A program made the translations under genes and the position numbers. From Morella rubra (taxonomy: Eukaryota; Streptophyta; Magnoliopsida; Fagales; Myricaceae), in contig CM025851.1 of NCBI GenBank assembly GCA_003952965.2, positions 11,841,161 to 11,905,160 on the forward strand: a stretch of 64,000 nt of DNA. The letters run 5' to 3'. Of the stretch, positions 60,685-64,000 are shown one piece after another; position 1 is the stretch's first letter; each line of letters starts with the position of its first letter. The notes beneath the pieces are model-generated. The model was given only the letters and a program-made list of their open reading frames with translations. It did not search any database and was not told the origin of the DNA.

Positions 60685-60784
60685 AGTGTGGGTGTATGAT
60701 AAGAGAGGAAGTGGTTATAGCAAGTCTTCAGTTTGAGGAAGAACAGAGAGGTTTGCTTGTGCCGAGCGACAGCTAGACTGCCCT

Positions 60785-60792
60785 ATTTGTAG
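60785..60792 (-). promoter_or_regulatory. Mutated TATA box of SEO copy 4
   Basis: On the minus strand the motif reads TACAAATA where copies 1 and 2 have TATAAATA in the same context. The promoter has probably decayed along with the gene. Confidence 0.55.
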
Positions 60793-61067
60793 CCACCAGG
60801 ATCTCCATCTTTTAAGCGAAGTCGATTCCATATTCACCGTCTAATTGAGTACGGGGTACAAAGCACGAATAAAACAAATAAGAAAAAACTTTTGAGACAA
60901 AATTGTTCAAATTAATTTTTAAACTTTTTTTTCTTTTGCGAAGTGTGTTTGGTGTACAAAATGTATGTCAAGCAATATATTTTCTAATTTCTACATGTTT
61001 TGATGATGTTAAAATGGATCTGACCCAACAGATGAGCAATGGGCTAGCTGCCTTCAAACCCTCCTTT

Positions 61068-61882
61068 TGATACCAGGATTAACCGGGAAAAAGCGCGAGA
61101 TACTTCGGAACACCTCAGAACGTCTAGAACAAGAAAGACCTGAAAGATAATAATAGGGACCTCGGGATGTTTGTAGGAACATCGGAAACACTTTGGGACG
61201 TCGGAATATTATGGAGGTATCTCAAAATGTTTATAGGATGTCGAGAAAAGGTATAGATATCTCGAGATGTTTATGGAAAACACTCAAAAACACACTAACT
61301 CACACACTCGGATAGATAAGCTCACCACCCAAGTAGAACACAAAGGGATACAGAAATCACCACCCAATGTAATCCAACACGGGATACAGAGCAAGAAACT
61401 CGCCACCTATCGGAATCCACCGAAGATAAGAATTATTAGAAGAACCTTCTTCAAAGTAGCCTAAGGCTCAAGTGTATAAACACTCAAAATCTCTATTTTT
61501 TTTTTCCACTACTAGATAGGGGTTTAAGTAGTAAAACTTGGAACAACCCTCCAAGCATGAGTAAATGCGAAATACATCTTCTTAGGGAACATAAAAGACT
61601 CTTAGGGAAATGAAAATACATTTTGAAAATCCAATAGAACAAGCTAAAAATAGCAAACTCGTCCAAATTCACTAGACCTCGGAATTAACTGCCAGCCTGA
61701 CCTCCTTAGAATAATTTATTCATAACTTTGTTTAGAAAACTCCAAATTGTACGCCGTTTGATGCATTGGAAACTAGACTCGTAGATCTTTCCAACAAGCC
61801 ATAATTCGAACAAAAATCCTTCATAAATTATTCTAGACTTTAATTTTAATCTCGACTTTCTGTACTAACCACACCTGTGTCA
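61068..61882. mobile_element. Solo LTR upstream of SEO copy 4
   Basis: An 815-bp unit starting TGATACCAGG and ending CCTGTGTCA, with a perfect 5-bp target duplication CCTTT (61,063-61,067 and 61,883-61,887). It is absent from the matching place upstream of copy 1 (about 22,820). No internal retroelement sequence remains. Confidence 0.78.
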
Positions 61883-62569
61883 CCTTTACTTGTATCGTAC
61901 ATGTGAAAGAGCACAAAGTGAACGAAACTACCTATAGGGATAAACGTCCGATACTCAAGTCAAAACTTGAAGAGAATAACCTCTCTCTACTTTTTTTTCA
62001 GCATGTTTATAAGATAATGATTAATTAATGTTATATCTAAACAAAAGCTTTCTTAAATGATTGATGATTATATCTATGCATAAATCAATTGTTTGAAACG
62101 TGACACTTTCAACATTTTGAAAGAGTTTAACATTTTAGTTATAATTTTGATATTGTATTTGGGCTTTTCCTTTTTTAACAAAGAGAATCTTGACTGAAGT
62201 ATTATATAAACTATACAAACGTATATATAAATTCAATTGTTTGAATTGTCCCACGTGCACACCTAAATACAGTAGGTCAATACGCAGAAAACATACTCTT
62301 CGTTAGTCAAGAATATATACCCATTGAAAAGAAATTTAGACATGTAGTTATAATGCTTTTACCCCTTTCGTCTTCTTTTCATAATTATAGTACCTGAGAC
62401 TGCCACTTGGTGCGTACGTAGGTAAGTGGATTCTTTAAAATTTATCCACATATGACCTATTCTGTCACGTGCCAATCCATAAATCTGTTGTTCTTTTGTT
62501 ATACTAATTTATGATCTTACTGCTTTATTTTGTCATAAGTTTGATGCTTTTCCTTTCTCGATGGTTCTT

Positions 62570-63208
62570 GGACCCGCTGCTGTAGCATTATAAACATTAT
62601 TTTACTCTTGCTACCGTCGGGATAAATCTGACCCCTTCCCCTGTTCCCGCCTACGTATATGGGATATTTTAAGAAGTGAACATCTCTCTTAGTAGCAGGG
62701 TCCGGAGAAAGAATAGGAAAGGTAACTTCGCTATATTTCTGACCAGGAACAGGGCCTATCACAAGAATATTTTTTTTAGTAGGGCGATAGTTCTGAAAAG
62801 ACAAATTGCCTATCTTTTCTTTAATCTCGGGCGAAATACGATCGGGGGGGCTAACTCAAACCCATCGGGTAAAATAAGAACAGCCCCTACATTCAAAGCC
62901 CCCTTTTTACCATTAGCAAGAACTTGTTTTAGTTGCATATCATAAGGAATTCGAACAACTGCTTCAAATACAGTATCAGGAAGTACCGCTTGTGGAACCT
63001 CGATATCCACGGGTTTATTAGCTAAATGGCAATTGGCACATACAATACGGCCAGTCGCTTCTCGTGGATTTTCATAACCCTGCTGCGCAAAAATGGGATA
63101 TGCATTTGAAATGGGTGTCCTAGTTATTATATATATCATGAGCGATATGGAAATGGATCGAGTAATCTCTTCCTTTATCCAAGAAAAAAGAGTATTTATA
63201 GTTTGCAT
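62570..63208 (-). pseudogene. petA: Plastid-derived petA (cytochrome f) fragment in nuclear DNA
   Basis: Encodes the start of cytochrome f, the c-type cytochrome of the thylakoid b6f complex. It runs from [15 protein letters not shown] at 63,208 through the processing site ([10 protein letters not shown]) and the haem motif CANCH to about NATAAG near residue 210 of roughly 320, then stops at the junction. A C is missing in the run after the codons for FELAP, shifting the frame, and a second indel lies near the cut end (after GSKS). It reads like plastid sequence otherwise. Truncation, frame damage and junction to SEO-flank DNA mark it as a nuclear insert. Confidence 0.92.
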
Positions 63209-63422
63209 GGTCCAATCATTGGTATCGAAAATTTATACAATAAAATTAGGTAGGTCCCTCGTGTAGTATAGTTCCCTATCTATGATTCTGCTATTTACTA
63301 AAAAAAAAGATTAATGGAATATAGGAGGAATCCCTTGTAGGAGTAGAAAAAATAAGTCGAATTTTGAATGTTTTGTTATATACAAAGTAACAACCATTAT
63401 AATTTGATCAGTGACTCATTTT
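63209..63422. other. Plastid cemA-petA spacer
   Basis: 214 bp between cemA and petA in the normal plastid gene order and spacing, so the insert is colinear with the plastid genome here. Confidence 0.8.
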
Positions 63423-64000
63423 TCAGTCATTCATTGAATGATAAATCACTACAAGTGAAGGAGATACACGATTTAAATAACGGAAGATCCAATATTTAAA
63501 AATTGTATCTAGAATAACCGGAAAGGTGGAAACAAGACCGGATATAATTTGATCGTTATGGGCAAATCCAAAATCTTTGTAGAAAGAACCAATCATTAGT
63601 TCCCAACCGTGGGGGGAGTGGAATCCTATACATAAATCAGTTAATAAAAGAATTGAAAAAGCTTTTATTGTATCGCTTAAGTTATATAGGAATTCTTGAA
63701 CCCAAGAGTTAAGAATAACAAGTTCTTCATTACCTAGAATAGAATAACCACTTAGAATAACTAAACAGATTACATTTGTCGATAAGTGCAAAATCGTATG
63801 GATACAATCCTCATTGTGTATCTTGATTAATTGGATCGTTTCTTTGTAGATTCCGATACGAAGCTTTTCTAGATGTGTTTCCGAGTATTCCTTTATCATT
63901 TCGTCTAAGAGGACGAGTTCCTCTAATTCTATGAATTTTTTTATAATACTCTTTTCTTGAATGATATTCAAGAAAATTTCGGATTGCCTAGTATCCCACC
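63423..64000 (-). pseudogene. cemA: Plastid-derived cemA, 3' part, cut by the window edge
   Basis: CemA is a plastid inner-envelope protein linked to proton exchange and CO2 uptake. The window holds about the last 192 codons (of about 230), from WDTRQSEIF to the stop at 63,423, with hydrophobic stretches ([32 protein letters not shown]) and the C-terminal [21 protein letters not shown]-type end. The visible frame is open. It is part of the same plastid insert as petA, so it is not expected to be expressed in the nucleus. Confidence 0.92.

Larger units (their letters stand above)
60685..62569 (-). repeat. Upstream homology block of SEO copy 4, interrupted
   Basis: Inverted match to the region upstream of SEO copy 1 (about 22,110-23,250), with the TTGCGAAGTGTGTT and GTTTTGATGATGTTAAAAT-type segments and a final part ending TTTCCTTTCTCGAT. 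It is interrupted by a solo LTR (61,068-61,882) and ends abruptly near 62,570 at plastid-derived DNA. Confidence 0.78.

Noticed and set aside
62570-64000. Reading petA and cemA as a working plastid segment
   Set aside because: petA is truncated and frame-damaged, and the segment joins directly to nuclear SEO flank and transposon DNA.

Overview
The window is nuclear DNA of a flowering plant, almost certainly a eudicot. It is AT-rich, its genes have many GT-AG introns, it carries sieve element occlusion (SEO) genes and typical plant transposons, and a piece of plastid DNA lies at the right edge. I cannot name the species from the sequence alone.

The only clearly intact gene is on the minus strand at 3.85-12.91 kb. 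It encodes plastid aminodeoxychorismate synthase (ADCS), the fused PabA-PabB enzyme of folate synthesis. I could place 13 exons that splice in phase to 908 codons. Intron 5 holds a solo LTR with a clean 5-bp target duplication. About 10 kb of poorly structured intergenic DNA follows.

From 16.6 to 62.6 kb the window is a decaying cluster of SEO (phloem P-protein) genes. It holds a short exon-7 relic (16.6 kb), a nearly whole copy with three small indels (copy 1, 23.25-27.13 kb), a heavily eroded copy (copy 2, 39.93-42.87 kb), a truncated copy (copy 3, 44.2-45.8 kb) and an opposite-strand truncated copy (copy 4, 58.46-60.68 kb). Copies 1, 2 and 4 share promoter-side homology. Copies 1 to 4 share a downstream homology block. 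Copies 2, 3 and 4 share a premature stop that copy 1 lacks.

Copies 3 and 4 lie in a giant inverted repeat: two arms of about 7.9 kb (44,205-52,094 and 52,160-60,018) around a 65-bp centre. Each arm holds part of an SEO gene, its downstream block and the 5' part of a Ty1/copia fossil, which itself contains a hAT-like element. The nesting gives an order of events: SEO duplication, copia insertion, hAT insertion, inverted duplication.

Between copies 1 and 2 (27.3-38 kb) lies a repeat-rich zone. It contains a MULE-like foldback element with a perfect 9-bp target duplication (a second copy lies at 19.7 kb), two diverged copies of a dispersed repeat (one split by a solo LTR), a gypsy-like remnant and a CACTA-like element. 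Another solo LTR sits upstream of copy 4. The right 1.4 kb is plastid-derived (part of petA and the 3' part of cemA) and breaks the copy-4 upstream homology.
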